Made by a program: the position numbers and the translations under genes | Notes under the pieces: generated by a model | Databases searched by the model: none | Told to the model about the DNA's origin: nothing | The model's input: only the letters and a program-made list of their open reading frames with translations | Source: WTFV01 sp965200895 | GTDB taxonomy: Bacteria > Acidobacteriota > Vicinamibacteria > Vicinamibacterales > UBA8438 | Assembly (NCBI GenBank): GCA_965200895.1 | Contig: CBDAVM010000001.1 | Coordinates: 124,001 to 188,000 of the forward strand | Length of the DNA: 64,000 nt | Direction: 5' to 3' | Shown here: in pieces, positions 8,786 through 17,090 of the stretch | How positions within the stretch are numbered: position 1 is the stretch's first letter | How the letters are laid out: every line of letters begins with the position of its first letter

Positions 8786-9867
8786 CGCAGCTTCAACGTC
8801 GTCAGGCTGAACAGCGCGAAGACCACCGCCGCAATGAGAAAACGGGTGATGATCTTCGGTTCGCTCCACCCGATCTGCTCGAAGTGATGGTGGAGCGGCG
8901 CCATCCGAAACACGCGCCGCCCGGTGAGCTTGAACGAGCCGACCTGCACGATGACCGACAGCGCCTCGAGCACGAACACGGCGCCGACAATCGGCAGCAG
9001 CAACTCCTGCTTGATGAGCAGTGCGACCGTCCCCAGTGCGCCGCCGAGCGCCAGCGCACCGACGTCGCCCATGAACACGTCGGCGGGATAGGAGTTGTAC
9101 CAGAGGAACCCGAGACCCGCGCCGACCAGCGCCCCGCAGAAGATCGTGAGCTCGCCCGCCGGCGGAAAGCGCACGATCAACAGGAACTCCGCGATGACGG
9201 CGTGGCCGCTCACGTAGGTCAGCGCCGTGAACGCGCCGGCAGCCACCGTGAAGATGCTGATGGCGAGACCGTCGAGACCGTCCGTCAGGTTGACGGCGTT
9301 CGACGCCGACACCAGGACGAGCACCGCGAAGGGCACATACAGCCACCCGATGTCCGGCGTGAACTGCTTGAAGAACGGGAAGATGATCTCGCTGCTGTAG
9401 AGACCGCTGTCCGTCAACTGCAGCAGCGACACGCCGACCGCCGTGGCTACCGCGCTCTGGCCTATCAGTTTCCCGCGCGCCGACAGGCCCCGGTGAGAGC
9501 GGCGCGAGATCTTCAACCAGTCGTCGAGAAACCCGATGGCCCCGAAGGCGGCAGTCGACAACAGCGTGATCTGGATGTAGACGTTGGTCAGGTCGGCCCA
9601 GAGCAACGTCGGCAGAAACGCCGCGGCGAGCAGCAGCAGGCCGCCCATGGTGGGCGTCCCGGCCTTGTCCCGGTGGGTCGGCGGCCCGTCGCTGCGGATG
9701 ACCTGGCCAATCTGCAGATCCCGCAGGTTGCGGATGGCGAACGGACCGCACAGGAGCGACACCGCGAATGCGGTCAGGCTCGCGGCAGCCGTCCGGAACG
9801 TGATGTACTGCACCACATTCAGCGGGCCGAGATCCGTGTGCAGGGGATAGAGAAGGTGATAGAGCAT
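8782..9867 (-). CDS. mraY: phospho-MurNAc-pentapeptide translocase MraY
   Basis: Integral membrane enzyme of 361 residues that joins phospho-MurNAc-pentapeptide to undecaprenyl phosphate, making lipid I. About ten helices are visible with the family signatures GTPTMGG, the catalytic acidic cluster FLDDWLK, NLTDGLDGLA, and the late loop PLHHHFEQ. The internal ATG at 9867 (MLYHLLYPL) is preferred over the ATG nine bases upstream because it gives the standard N terminus and a TGATG overlap with the murF stop. Confidence 0.97.
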   Translation of the reverse strand: MLYHLLYPLHTDLGPLNVVQYITFRTAAASLTAFAVSLLCGPFAIRNLRDLQIGQVIRSDGPPTHRDKAGTPTMGGLLLLAAAFLPTLLWADLTNVYIQITLLSTAAFGAIGFLDDWLKISRRSHRGLSARGKLIGQSAVATAVGVSLLQLTDSGLYSSEIIFPFFKQFTPDIGWLYVPFAVLVLVSASNAVNLTDGLDGLAISIFTVAAGAFTALTYVSGHAVIAEFLLIVRFPPAGELTIFCGALVGAGLGFLWYNSYPADVFMGDVGALALGGALGTVALLIKQELLLPIVGAVFVLEALSVIVQVGSFKLTGRRVFRMAPLHHHFEQIGWSEPKIITRFLIAAVVFALFSLTTLKLR

Positions 9868-11291
9868 CAACCCCACTCCGCCCTGAGCCGGTCGGCCACC
9901 CGATCGGTCCGGACTCCGCGTGAACCCTTCACCAGCACCAGGTCACCCGCGCGCACCACGTTCACGGCGATGGTCGCCGCCTCCTCGCTGGCCTCGCACC
10001 TCGTCACGCGATCGGCGCCGAGCCCGGCCGCGCGGGCGCCCTCCGCCAGCGCCGTCGCCGACGGACCGCCGACGACGACCAGCAGGTCGAAACCCGCCTC
10101 GACCGCGAGCCGACCGCAGGCACGATGCAGGACCGGCGCACGGTCACCGAGCTCGAGCATCTCACCCAGCACCGCGATCCGCCGGCGATGCCTGCGGTCC
10201 CGGCCCAGAGATCGCAGGGCCCGCTCCAGAGCGGCCGGGCTCGAGTTGTAGGAGTCGTCGACGACGGTCACGCCTCCCGACAGGCGGATCACCTCGCCGC
10301 GGCGCGGCGGCGGAGCAAACGCGGCCGCCACACGCACCATCTCCTCGAGCGGCACCCCGAAACGCAGTGCGACCGCGATCGCAGCCAGCACGTTGGCCAC
10401 CTGACCGGCGCCGATCAGCGGCGTGCTGAGCGTGGTGCTCCCGATCGGGGTCTCGACCGCCGCCCGCATGCCGTCGATGCCGCAATCCTCCACATCCGTG
10501 GCCCGCACGTCGGCCGGCGTCCCCACCCCGAACGTGGTCACCCGGCCCGGGAAACCCCCGCTGCGCGCCATGGCCAGCGGATCGCCGGCGTTGACGACCA
10601 GGTGGTCATCGGCGCTTGCCCCGTCCAGGATTTCCGCCTTCGCGTCCGCGATCCCCTCAATCGACCCGAACGACGCCGCGTGGACCTCCGCCACGTTGGT
10701 CCAGACGCGGACGTCCGGCTCCGCGATGCCCACCAGCGTGCGGATTTCGCCGGCGTGGTTCATCCCCAGCTCGACCACCGCCACGTCCGGGCGCCGTCCG
10801 AGCTGCAGCAACGACAACGGAAGGCCGATATGGTTGTTGAGGTTGCCCTGGTTACGCACGACGTCGTGCCGCGTGCCGATGAACGCCGCCGTCAGTTCCT
10901 TCGTGGTGGTCTTGCCGACGCTGCCGGTAATCGCCACCACCTGCGTACCGGAACGACGCCGGACCTCGCGGGCGATCGACTGCAGGGCGCGAATCGTGTC
11001 CTCCACGACGATGGTCACCGGAGCGGGCGCGACCGCCCCGGTGACCGCCGCCGCCGTCCTGTCACTGACGATCACGCCCGCCGCTCCTTTGTGAAGTGCG
11101 TCGGCGATGAAATCGTGACCGTCGAGCCGCTCGCCCCGAATCGCCAGAAAAATGTCTCCCGGGTGAATGCCACGGCTGTCGATCGAGATATCGCCCAACT
11201 CGACCTCGGGCCGGCCGGCCGCCAGCCGCCCGCCGGCCGCCAGGGCCAGTTCGTCCGCCCGCATCCGCGACATTCCGCAATCCACCGCCAC
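9867..11291 (-). CDS. murF: UDP-MurNAc-tripeptide--D-Ala-D-Ala ligase MurF
   Basis: Cytoplasmic ligase of 474 residues that adds D-alanyl-D-alanine to complete the UDP-MurNAc pentapeptide. The N-terminal domain contains DSRGIHPGDIFLAIRG, the ATP loop is ITGSVGKTTTKEL, followed by NQGNLNNHIGLPLSLL and the C-terminal DDSYNSSP motif. The listed start is a GTG seven bases after murE; an ATG at 11273 (MSRMRADEL) is an equally good start. The D-Ala-D-Ala ligase that makes its substrate is not in this cluster. Confidence 0.96.
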   Translation of the reverse strand: MAVDCGMSRMRADELALAAGGRLAAGRPEVELGDISIDSRGIHPGDIFLAIRGERLDGHDFIADALHKGAAGVIVSDRTAAAVTGAVAPAPVTIVVEDTIRALQSIAREVRRRSGTQVVAITGSVGKTTTKELTAAFIGTRHDVVRNQGNLNNHIGLPLSLLQLGRRPDVAVVELGMNHAGEIRTLVGIAEPDVRVWTNVAEVHAASFGSIEGIADAKAEILDGASADDHLVVNAGDPLAMARSGGFPGRVTTFGVGTPADVRATDVEDCGIDGMRAAVETPIGSTTLSTPLIGAGQVANVLAAIAVALRFGVPLEEMVRVAAAFAPPPRRGEVIRLSGGVTVVDDSYNSSPAALERALRSLGRDRRHRRRIAVLGEMLELGDRAPVLHRACGRLAVEAGFDLLVVVGGPSATALAEGARAAGLGADRVTRCEASEEAATIAVNVVRAGDLVLVKGSRGVRTDRVADRLRAEWG

Positions 11292-11298
11292 TTCCCTG

Positions 11299-12843
11299 TC
11301 ATTCCTCCTGCAACCGCGTGCGCCCGCGCCGCGTGTCCAGCGCGGTGCGGGCGACGACGGCGTCGTCGAAGGGCGCCGCCTGCGATCCGATCACCTGGTA
11401 CCGCTCGTGTCCCTTGCCGGCAATGACCACCAGGTCTCCGGGCGCTGCGTCTCCGATCGCGCGGACAATCGCCGCCTGCCGATCCACGATCGACAGATGG
11501 GCCTCGTCCGAGCGGGCGATGCCGCGCTCGATGTCCTCGATAATCGCGTTCGGATCCTCCGACCGGGGGTTGTCGGACGTCAGAATCACCGCGTCGCTCA
11601 GACGCGTCGCGACCATCCCCATCAACGGCCGCTTCGTGGCGTCGCGGTCGCCGCCGCAACCGAAGACCGTGACGATCCGCTGTGCGGCCAACGGGCGGAC
11701 GGCTTCGAGGAGATTCCGGAGCGCATCGTCGGTGTGCGCGGAGTCGATGATGACCGTCACATCGTCCACAGCGACGGAAACGGTCTGCATCCGCCCCGGT
11801 ACGACCGCCAGCGCGCGCACACCGGCTTCGATGCCCTCCAACGGCAGGTCGAGTGCGACCGCGGCGGCGGCGGCGGCGAGCACGTTGTACGCTGCCGCCC
11901 GACCGATGAGCGGCGACTCGAGCCGCAGCATGCCGCGGGGCGTGCGGGCCTCGATGAAGGTCCCGTCCACCCGCAGGTCCAGACGGCCGGGCATGCAGTC
12001 GGCTGGCCGATCCACGGCATAGGTCACCGGCCGCCGCACGGTCGCCGCGAGCCGCGCCGCGTAGGGATCGTCGAGGTTGATCACGGCCGGGGCGCCGTCC
12101 GGCAGCATCTCGAACAGCCCGCGCTTGGCGGCAAAGTACCGTTCCATGTTCCCGTGGAAGTCGAGATGGTCACGCGTCAGATTGGTGAACACCGCGGCAT
12201 CGAAACGGACGTGATCCACTCGCCGCAGCGCCACGGCGTGCGATGAGACCTCCATGACGCAGGCCTGTGCGCCGCGGTCGCGCATCGCGCCGAGCAGCGC
12301 CTGCACCACCGGCGCCTCCGGCGTCGTGTGCACCGCCGGACGCTCTGCCGCGTCGCCGCCGACTCGATTCGTGATCGAGCTGATACGCCCGCTGGCCATT
12401 CCGGCCTGCTCGAAAATCGATTCCAGCAGATAGGTCGTCGTGGTCTTGCCGTTGGTGCCGGTGACGCCGACGACCAGCAGATGGCGACTCGGGTTGCCGT
12501 GGAAGGCCGCGGCCAGCGCGGCCAGCGCGGCGCGCGCATCCGACACCCGGATCCAGGGACCCACCGCCGTGACCGGCGGCTCGATCTCCGCGACGACCAG
12601 CGCGGCGCCCCGCGCACGGGCATCGGCGGCGAACTCCGCACCGTCGACGCGGCGGCCCGGCACCGCGACGAATACCGCGCCCTCGACGACGTCACGCGAG
12701 TCGAAATGGACGCCGCTCACCGTCGTTTCCCCCGCGCGCGCGGCCAGCGCACCGGGGCTCCCGACACCGGCCTCGGCGAGCAGAGCTTCGAGCCTCATGC
12801 CGGCGCTCGGGCGCACGGTGGGTCGTTCGCCGACCATCATCAT
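11299..12843 (-). CDS. murE: UDP-MurNAc-L-Ala-D-Glu--2,6-diaminopimelate ligase MurE
   Basis: Cytoplasmic ligase of 514 residues that adds the third stem residue. The ATP loop is GVTGTNGKTTTTYL and the central motif NLTRDHLDFHGNMERYFAAK follows. The substrate-specificity motif reads DNPRSEDP, which in this family selects meso-diaminopimelate rather than lysine, so the organism should have DAP-type peptidoglycan. Three tandem ATG codons occur at the start; the first overlaps the ftsI stop as ATGA and is preferred. Confidence 0.97.
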   Translation of the reverse strand: MMMVGERPTVRPSAGMRLEALLAEAGVGSPGALAARAGETTVSGVHFDSRDVVEGAVFVAVPGRRVDGAEFAADARARGAALVVAEIEPPVTAVGPWIRVSDARAALAALAAAFHGNPSRHLLVVGVTGTNGKTTTTYLLESIFEQAGMASGRISSITNRVGGDAAERPAVHTTPEAPVVQALLGAMRDRGAQACVMEVSSHAVALRRVDHVRFDAAVFTNLTRDHLDFHGNMERYFAAKRGLFEMLPDGAPAVINLDDPYAARLAATVRRPVTYAVDRPADCMPGRLDLRVDGTFIEARTPRGMLRLESPLIGRAAAYNVLAAAAAAVALDLPLEGIEAGVRALAVVPGRMQTVSVAVDDVTVIIDSAHTDDALRNLLEAVRPLAAQRIVTVFGCGGDRDATKRPLMGMVATRLSDAVILTSDNPRSEDPNAIIEDIERGIARSDEAHLSIVDRQAAIVRAIGDAAPGDLVVIAGKGHERYQVIGSQAAPFDDAVVARTALDTRRGRTRLQEE

Positions 12844-15191
12844 GGCCCCATCGCCTCGGGATCACCCGCCGGCGTCGCGTAACGGTGCAGCCAGATCGTG
12901 GCCGTCGCGCCGGACTCGACCGCCTCGCCAGCCGGCGGCACATGGCGTTCCACCGTTCCATCGCCCACGAACTCGGCACGGAGTCCTGTCCGGGCCAGAG
13001 CTCGCGTGGCCTGCCGGACGCTCAGGCCGCGCAGATCCGGCATCGTTCCGTCGTGCTCCGCGGCGGCCGCGACATCCGGGTCGGGGAACGGGGCCCCGGC
13101 CTCCGACAGGGCGGCCGGCTGGAGACGGGGATGCTGGTTGGACGGCGAACGCGTGACGAACAGCGGTTGGCGCCGGTCGACCGAACGCGGCACCTTGAGG
13201 TACCGCAGCGCAGCCTGTGCGATGCGCTGGAAGATCGGCGCAGCGACCAGACCGCCGGTATACGCGCGCTGACGAACGCCGTTGATCACGGCGCTCCGCG
13301 GTGTGTCGATCATCACCAGGACGACGAGCCGCGGGGCGTCGGCCGGCACGAAGCCGACGAACGAGGCGTTGTGGTCGCGGTGCGAATAGCGTCCGTTGAT
13401 GAGTTTCTCCGCCGTGCCGGTCTTTCCCGCGACCGGGTAACCGGTCACCCGGGCCCGGCGCGCCGTCCCGCGCTCGGCGACCGCGGTCATGATCTCGGTG
13501 AGTTGCGCCGCCGTCCTGCGCGTGATGGCGCGCCGGATGACCCGCCGCTCGGAGACCACGCGCCCGCCGTCGTCGACCACGGCGCGCACGACGCGAGGCT
13601 GCAGCAGTTCCCCGCCGTTCGCGACCGCGCCGATCGCGGTCGCCATCTGCAACGGCGTGACCGCGACCTGGTACCCCATCGAGATGGAAGCGATGGCGCG
13701 GTCGTTGAGGGTATCGGCGTTCCACACCAACCCGGGGCTCTCCGACGGGAAGTCCGGGGACTGGGCGCGTCCGAACCCGAAACGATCCACGTAGCGGCTC
13801 AGCCGCACCGGTCCGAGGCGCAATCCGACCATGATGGCCCCGACGTTGCTGGACTTGACGATGACGTCCGTGAAGGTGAGCGGGCCGTAGGTGCGGAAAT
13901 CGGGGATCCGACTGCGGCCGACGCGGATGGAGCCGGCGCTGACGTCGAACACCTCGTCGCGGTCGACCATGTCCTCTTCCAACGCCGCGGCGGCGGTCAC
14001 GATCTTGAAGGTCGATCCCGGCTCGTAGACGTCCTGAATGGCCCGGTTGCGCCGCTGCGCCGGTGTGGCGGCGCTGTACGCATTGGGATTGAAGGACGGC
14101 TCGCTGGCGAGCGCCAGCACCTCGCCGTTTCGCGGGTCGAGAACCACGATCGCGCCGGCGTCGGCACCGTTGCCGCGGACCCCCGCCCGGAGCTCGCGCT
14201 CGACTATGTACTGCAGGTTCTTGTCTATGGTCAGCTCGATGGCGGCGCCGGCTGTCGGCGGCCGATCGGTACGGTTGAACGGTCGGCGCCGTGCATCGAC
14301 CCGTATCAGGGTCTGTCCTGTGTTGCCGGAGATTTCCGAGTCATAGGTCGACTCGATCCCGCTCAGGCCCTGGTTGTCGATGCCCACGTAGCCGACGAGG
14401 TGCGCCGCCAGCTCCCGGTTGGGATAGTAGCGGCGATCCTCGGTGAGAAATCCGACGCCGTCCAGCCCCAGCGACGCCACGCGACGCGCCTCTTCGGGCG
14501 ACACCTTGCGCCGCACGTACACGAAGGCTCGGCGGCGCCGCAGCCGATTCTCCAGCACATCGCGTCGGGCGGCGGAGCAGTCGTCGAGCGCGTCGCAGAT
14601 CGCATTTGCGGTCGCCGCCAGGTTCTCGGCGGCGATCCTAGCCGGGACGGCGTAGATGGCGCCGCTGTCCGGATCGATTCCGACGCCGTCCAACCCCAGC
14701 GCCTCCACGCGACGCACTTCCTCGGCAGACGGATCCGCTTTCAGCGGGGTGTAGGCCCTGCGGCGCCCGAGACGGTGTTCGAGCGCGTCGCGGGCCGTGG
14801 CCGAGCAGTCGTCGAGCGCACCGCAGAGGGCCCGCGCGGTGGCCACCGGATCGTCGATCTCGGACGGGACGGCATAGACCGTGTCGGCGTCGACGCTGTA
14901 CGCGAGCACGCGGCCGTTCCGATCCCGGATTTCGCCGCGCTTCGAATGCACCTCGATGGTCCGCCGCTGCTGATCGCCGGCCCTCTCGACGAGTCCGGCG
15001 TGCTGCACCACCTGCAGGTGGATCAACCTCGCTTCGATGGAGACGATCCAGACCGCGAAGACGCACGAGGCCATGAGGACGCGACGGCGCAGGACATCCC
15101 GCCAGCCCGCGGGCGACACGGCGGCCGCATTCCGGAGCCGGGACGCGCGCCGGTCCCGCGGCGCATCGGTTCGATTCGCCACTTGCCTCAC
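12840..15191 (-). CDS. ftsI: septal transpeptidase FtsI/PBP3 with PASTA domain and duplicated N-terminal module
   Basis: Class B penicillin-binding protein of 783 residues that crosslinks septal peptidoglycan in the periplasm. A basic N terminus is followed by one membrane helix at about 38-54 and a pedestal region containing a tandem duplication (about residues 104-171 and 179-247). The transpeptidase domain holds STFK (active-site serine, in EPGSTFKIV), SSN and KTGTAEK. A PASTA domain (MPDLRGLSVRQATRALARTG) sits near the C terminus. The GTG start overlaps the ftsL stop as GTGA; an in-frame GTG lies three codons on. At 783 residues it is clearly longer than a typical FtsI, because of the duplication and the PASTA tail. 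Confidence 0.95.
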   Translation of the reverse strand: MRQVANRTDAPRDRRASRLRNAAAVSPAGWRDVLRRRVLMASCVFAVWIVSIEARLIHLQVVQHAGLVERAGDQQRRTIEVHSKRGEIRDRNGRVLAYSVDADTVYAVPSEIDDPVATARALCGALDDCSATARDALEHRLGRRRAYTPLKADPSAEEVRRVEALGLDGVGIDPDSGAIYAVPARIAAENLAATANAICDALDDCSAARRDVLENRLRRRRAFVYVRRKVSPEEARRVASLGLDGVGFLTEDRRYYPNRELAAHLVGYVGIDNQGLSGIESTYDSEISGNTGQTLIRVDARRRPFNRTDRPPTAGAAIELTIDKNLQYIVERELRAGVRGNGADAGAIVVLDPRNGEVLALASEPSFNPNAYSAATPAQRRNRAIQDVYEPGSTFKIVTAAAALEEDMVDRDEVFDVSAGSIRVGRSRIPDFRTYGPLTFTDVIVKSSNVGAIMVGLRLGPVRLSRYVDRFGFGRAQSPDFPSESPGLVWNADTLNDRAIASISMGYQVAVTPLQMATAIGAVANGGELLQPRVVRAVVDDGGRVVSERRVIRRAITRRTAAQLTEIMTAVAERGTARRARVTGYPVAGKTGTAEKLINGRYSHRDHNASFVGFVPADAPRLVVLVMIDTPRSAVINGVRQRAYTGGLVAAPIFQRIAQAALRYLKVPRSVDRRQPLFVTRSPSNQHPRLQPAALSEAGAPFPDPDVAAAAEHDGTMPDLRGLSVRQATRALARTGLRAEFVGDGTVERHVPPAGEAVESGATATIWLHRYATPAGDPEAMGP
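14451..14882 (-). repeat. tandem in-frame duplication inside ftsI
   Basis: Two diverged copies of a ~75-residue module lie head to tail: 14679-14882 (residues 104-171) and 14451-14657 (residues 179-247). Each begins with Y-AVP, contains an ALDDCS motif followed by RD-LE-RL-RRRA, then an EE-RRV-LGLDGVG stretch. Shared positions include YAVP, ALDDCSA, RRRA and LGLDGVG. Substitutions are spread along both copies, so this is an old duplication and not an assembly duplication. Confidence 0.85.
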
Positions 15192-15619
15192 TCGATTCCC
15201 TCCTGCCGCATCGCCACCACAGGCAGGTCCGGTACGGGCACCTCCGGCACAGGCACCTCCGGCACCCATTCGAGGAGCAACTCCTCCTCCTCGCCGGCCG
15301 GGGCGACCATGTGCAGTTGTCCGATCGCGACCCGCTCTATCCGGGCCGGCGACTGCAACGCTTCGATCTCCAGTCGAAGATGACGGTTCAGCTCCCGCTG
15401 CCGGGCATACTTCTGACGCATCTGCTCGACGCGGTAGCCGTGCTGCAGCAGCTCGAAGTGCTGCCACACCGAGAACAGCACGGCAGCGACCAGTGGAATC
15501 GAGAGGATCAGCACCCCCCGCAGTTCGCGTTGGCGAACCTTGTCCACTTCCCGCACGATCGGGGCATTGCGGATCTGCGGGGAGACGAGATCCGCAAAGT
15601 CCTCGTGCTCGTGGGTCAT
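15188..15619 (-). CDS. ftsL: FtsL-like bitopic division protein
   Basis: Small protein of 143 residues with a charged cytoplasmic N terminus, one membrane helix (about 36-52, GVLILSIPLVAAVLFSVW) and a periplasmic coiled-coil stretch (HGYRVEQMRQKYARQRELNRHL) of the FtsL/DivIC type. FtsL partners FtsQ and the FtsB/DivIC protein in activating FtsW-FtsI. Its place between rsmH and ftsI, with ATGA overlap to rsmH and GTGA overlap to ftsI, supports the call more than sequence alone. The C terminus is an odd acidic and Val-Pro-rich tail (VPEVPVPEVPVPDLPVV) encoded by a short direct repeat near 15237-15267. Confidence 0.85.
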   Translation of the reverse strand: MTHEHEDFADLVSPQIRNAPIVREVDKVRQRELRGVLILSIPLVAAVLFSVWQHFELLQHGYRVEQMRQKYARQRELNRHLRLEIEALQSPARIERVAIGQLHMVAPAGEEEELLLEWVPEVPVPEVPVPDLPVVAMRQEGIE

Positions 15620-16521
15620 GCCAGCCTCTCGGCGGCGCGCAGCCTGGCGCTGCGCGCGCGTGGATTGCGAATGACCTCCCCCGCGGACGGCCGCAGCGGA
15701 CGCCTCGTCAGCACCTCGATCGCGACGTCGCCCCCCTGCCCGAATGCCCGCAGGGCCCGCTTCACGATGCGATCCTCCAGGGAATGGAAGGCGACGACGG
15801 CCAGCCGGGCGCCGGCGCGCAGGCGCCGGCACAGCGCCAGCAGCCACGCGTCGAGCCCCTCAAGCTCCCGGTTGACCCAGATCCGTAGCGCCTGGAACGT
15901 GCGGGTGGCGGGATGGATCCGCTGGCGGCTCCGGCCGGGCGTCGCGCGCCGCACCACGTCCGCCAGTTGACCTGTGGACGTCAACGGCGCACGTTCCCGG
16001 GCGGCGACCAGACCCCGTGCAATGCGCCGGGCGTGACGATCTTCCCCATAGCGATGGATGACATCGGCCAACTCGGACTCCGGCGCAGAACGCAGCAGGT
16101 CGGCCGCCGTGGGGCCGGTCGAGCGATCCATCCGCATGTCGAGGGGCTCGTCGCGGCGGAAACTGAAACCGCGGCCGTCGCCGGCGAGCTGCAGGGACGA
16201 GAGCCCCAGGTCCGCGAGCGCGCCGCCGTCGATGTGCGGAATGCCCCGCTCGGCCAGGACGGCGTCCAGGTCCCGGAAATCGGAATGGACCAGGTCGACA
16301 CGGTCGGCCCACGGCCGCAGCTCGGCCGCCGCCGTCGCGAGCGCCTCGCCGTCCCGGTCGAGCCCCAGCACGCGGTCCGCGCCGGCCTTCAGAAGGGCGC
16401 GCGCATGGCCACCGCCGCCCACCGTGCAGTCCACGAACAGGCCGCCGCGCCGCGGGTCCAGCAGAGCGACGACCTCCGCCGTCATCACCGGCTCGTGCAC
16501 GGGCGCAGAACTCTGCTTCAT
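15616..16521 (-). CDS. rsmH: 16S rRNA m4C1402 methyltransferase RsmH (MraW)
   Basis: SAM-dependent methyltransferase of 301 residues that N4-methylates C1402 of 16S rRNA. The family N-terminal HEPVM motif and SAM-binding loop DCTVGGGGHARALL are clear, followed by LADLGLSSLQL, the substrate-loop stretch GFSFRRDEPLDMRMD and the C-terminal VVAFHSLEDRIVK motif. Length is normal. It starts 13 bp after mraZ and overlaps ftsL as ATGA. Confidence 0.97.
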   Translation of the reverse strand: MKQSSAPVHEPVMTAEVVALLDPRRGGLFVDCTVGGGGHARALLKAGADRVLGLDRDGEALATAAAELRPWADRVDLVHSDFRDLDAVLAERGIPHIDGGALADLGLSSLQLAGDGRGFSFRRDEPLDMRMDRSTGPTAADLLRSAPESELADVIHRYGEDRHARRIARGLVAARERAPLTSTGQLADVVRRATPGRSRQRIHPATRTFQALRIWVNRELEGLDAWLLALCRRLRAGARLAVVAFHSLEDRIVKRALRAFGQGGDVAIEVLTRRPLRPSAGEVIRNPRARSARLRAAERLA

Positions 16522-16534
16522 GTCGCTGCTCCGC

Positions 16535-16975
16535 TCAGATCCCGTAGTCCGCCAACGTGCTGAAGTCCTCCTCGGTGAGCGGCTCCTGCTCCAGCTTCCG
16601 GGTGAACCGATCGTGGTTCCAGACTTCGAGGTGGCTGAGATTGCCGATGACATCCACATCGCCCGCCATCTCCGCGGACTCCCGCAGGCGGGCATGAATG
16701 GAGACGCGCCCCTGCCTGTCGAATTCGGTCTGCTGGCCGTAGTAGTTAACGCGGTCGAAGTACCGGCGACGCGCCGGAAGCGTGGAGGGCACGCCCTTGA
16801 GCTTCTCCTCGATATCGACCCAGACCGACATCGGGTAGATCAGCACCGACTGCCCGGTGACGCTCGTCACGTAGACGATATCGCCGTGCTTCTCGGAGAT
16901 CGTCGAGCGGAAGGCGTTCGGCACCTTGAGCCTCCCCTTGTCGTCGATCTTGGCGGCGATACTCCCCCTGAGCAT
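16535..16975 (-). CDS. mraZ: transcriptional regulator MraZ
   Basis: AbrB-fold DNA-binding protein of 146 residues with the two tandem SpoVT/AbrB-like halves of MraZ: LRGSIAAKIDDKGRLKVPNAFR and a second half with EFDRQGRVSIHARLRE. MraZ is known to autoregulate the dcw promoter as a multimer on tandem short direct repeats. It is the first gene of the cluster, and an array of three TGGAG/TGGAC boxes 8-32 bp upstream of its start fits autoregulation. Confidence 0.96.
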   Translation of the reverse strand: MLRGSIAAKIDDKGRLKVPNAFRSTISEKHGDIVYVTSVTGQSVLIYPMSVWVDIEEKLKGVPSTLPARRRYFDRVNYYGQQTEFDRQGRVSIHARLRESAEMAGDVDVIGNLSHLEVWNHDRFTRKLEQEPLTEEDFSTLADYGI

Positions 16976-16982
16976 CCTTTTG

Positions 16983-17007
16983 CTCCACTACAGTCCAAAA
17001 AACTCCA
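16983..17007 (-). promoter_or_regulatory. MraZ operator: three direct boxes at 10-bp spacing
   Basis: On the minus strand, TGGAG (17003-17007), TGGAC (16993-16997) and TGGAG (16983-16987) recur exactly every 10 bp, with five-base spacers. Known MraZ operators are tandem TGGGN-type boxes separated by five bases between the promoter and mraZ, and this array matches that design and position. Assignment to MraZ is inferred from pattern and location. Confidence 0.8.
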
Positions 17008-17014
17008 CACCGGG

Positions 17015-17043
17015 ATTGTAGGCGACCACTTTCGCTTCGTCAA
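17015..17043 (-). promoter_or_regulatory. sigma70-type promoter of the dcw cluster
   Basis: Minus-strand -35 TTGACG (17038-17043) and -10 TACAAT (17015-17020) are separated by 17 bases. Transcription would start near 17008, immediately before the first MraZ box, so bound MraZ would block initiation or early elongation. It is one of the best promoter matches in the window. Confidence 0.75.
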
Positions 17044-17090
17044 CGGGGATCGTCGTTTTCGCGACAGATATGCGACACTCTCCGGCGACG

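Noticed and set aside
14451..14882. FtsI duplication as an assembly artefact
   Set aside because: The copies differ at many positions throughout, including spacing, so they cannot be a misassembled single copy.
12885..15383. Plus-strand open frame of about 830 codons opposite ftsI
   Set aside because: Antisense to a complete transpeptidase with catalytic motifs; the translation has no domain and no start signal.
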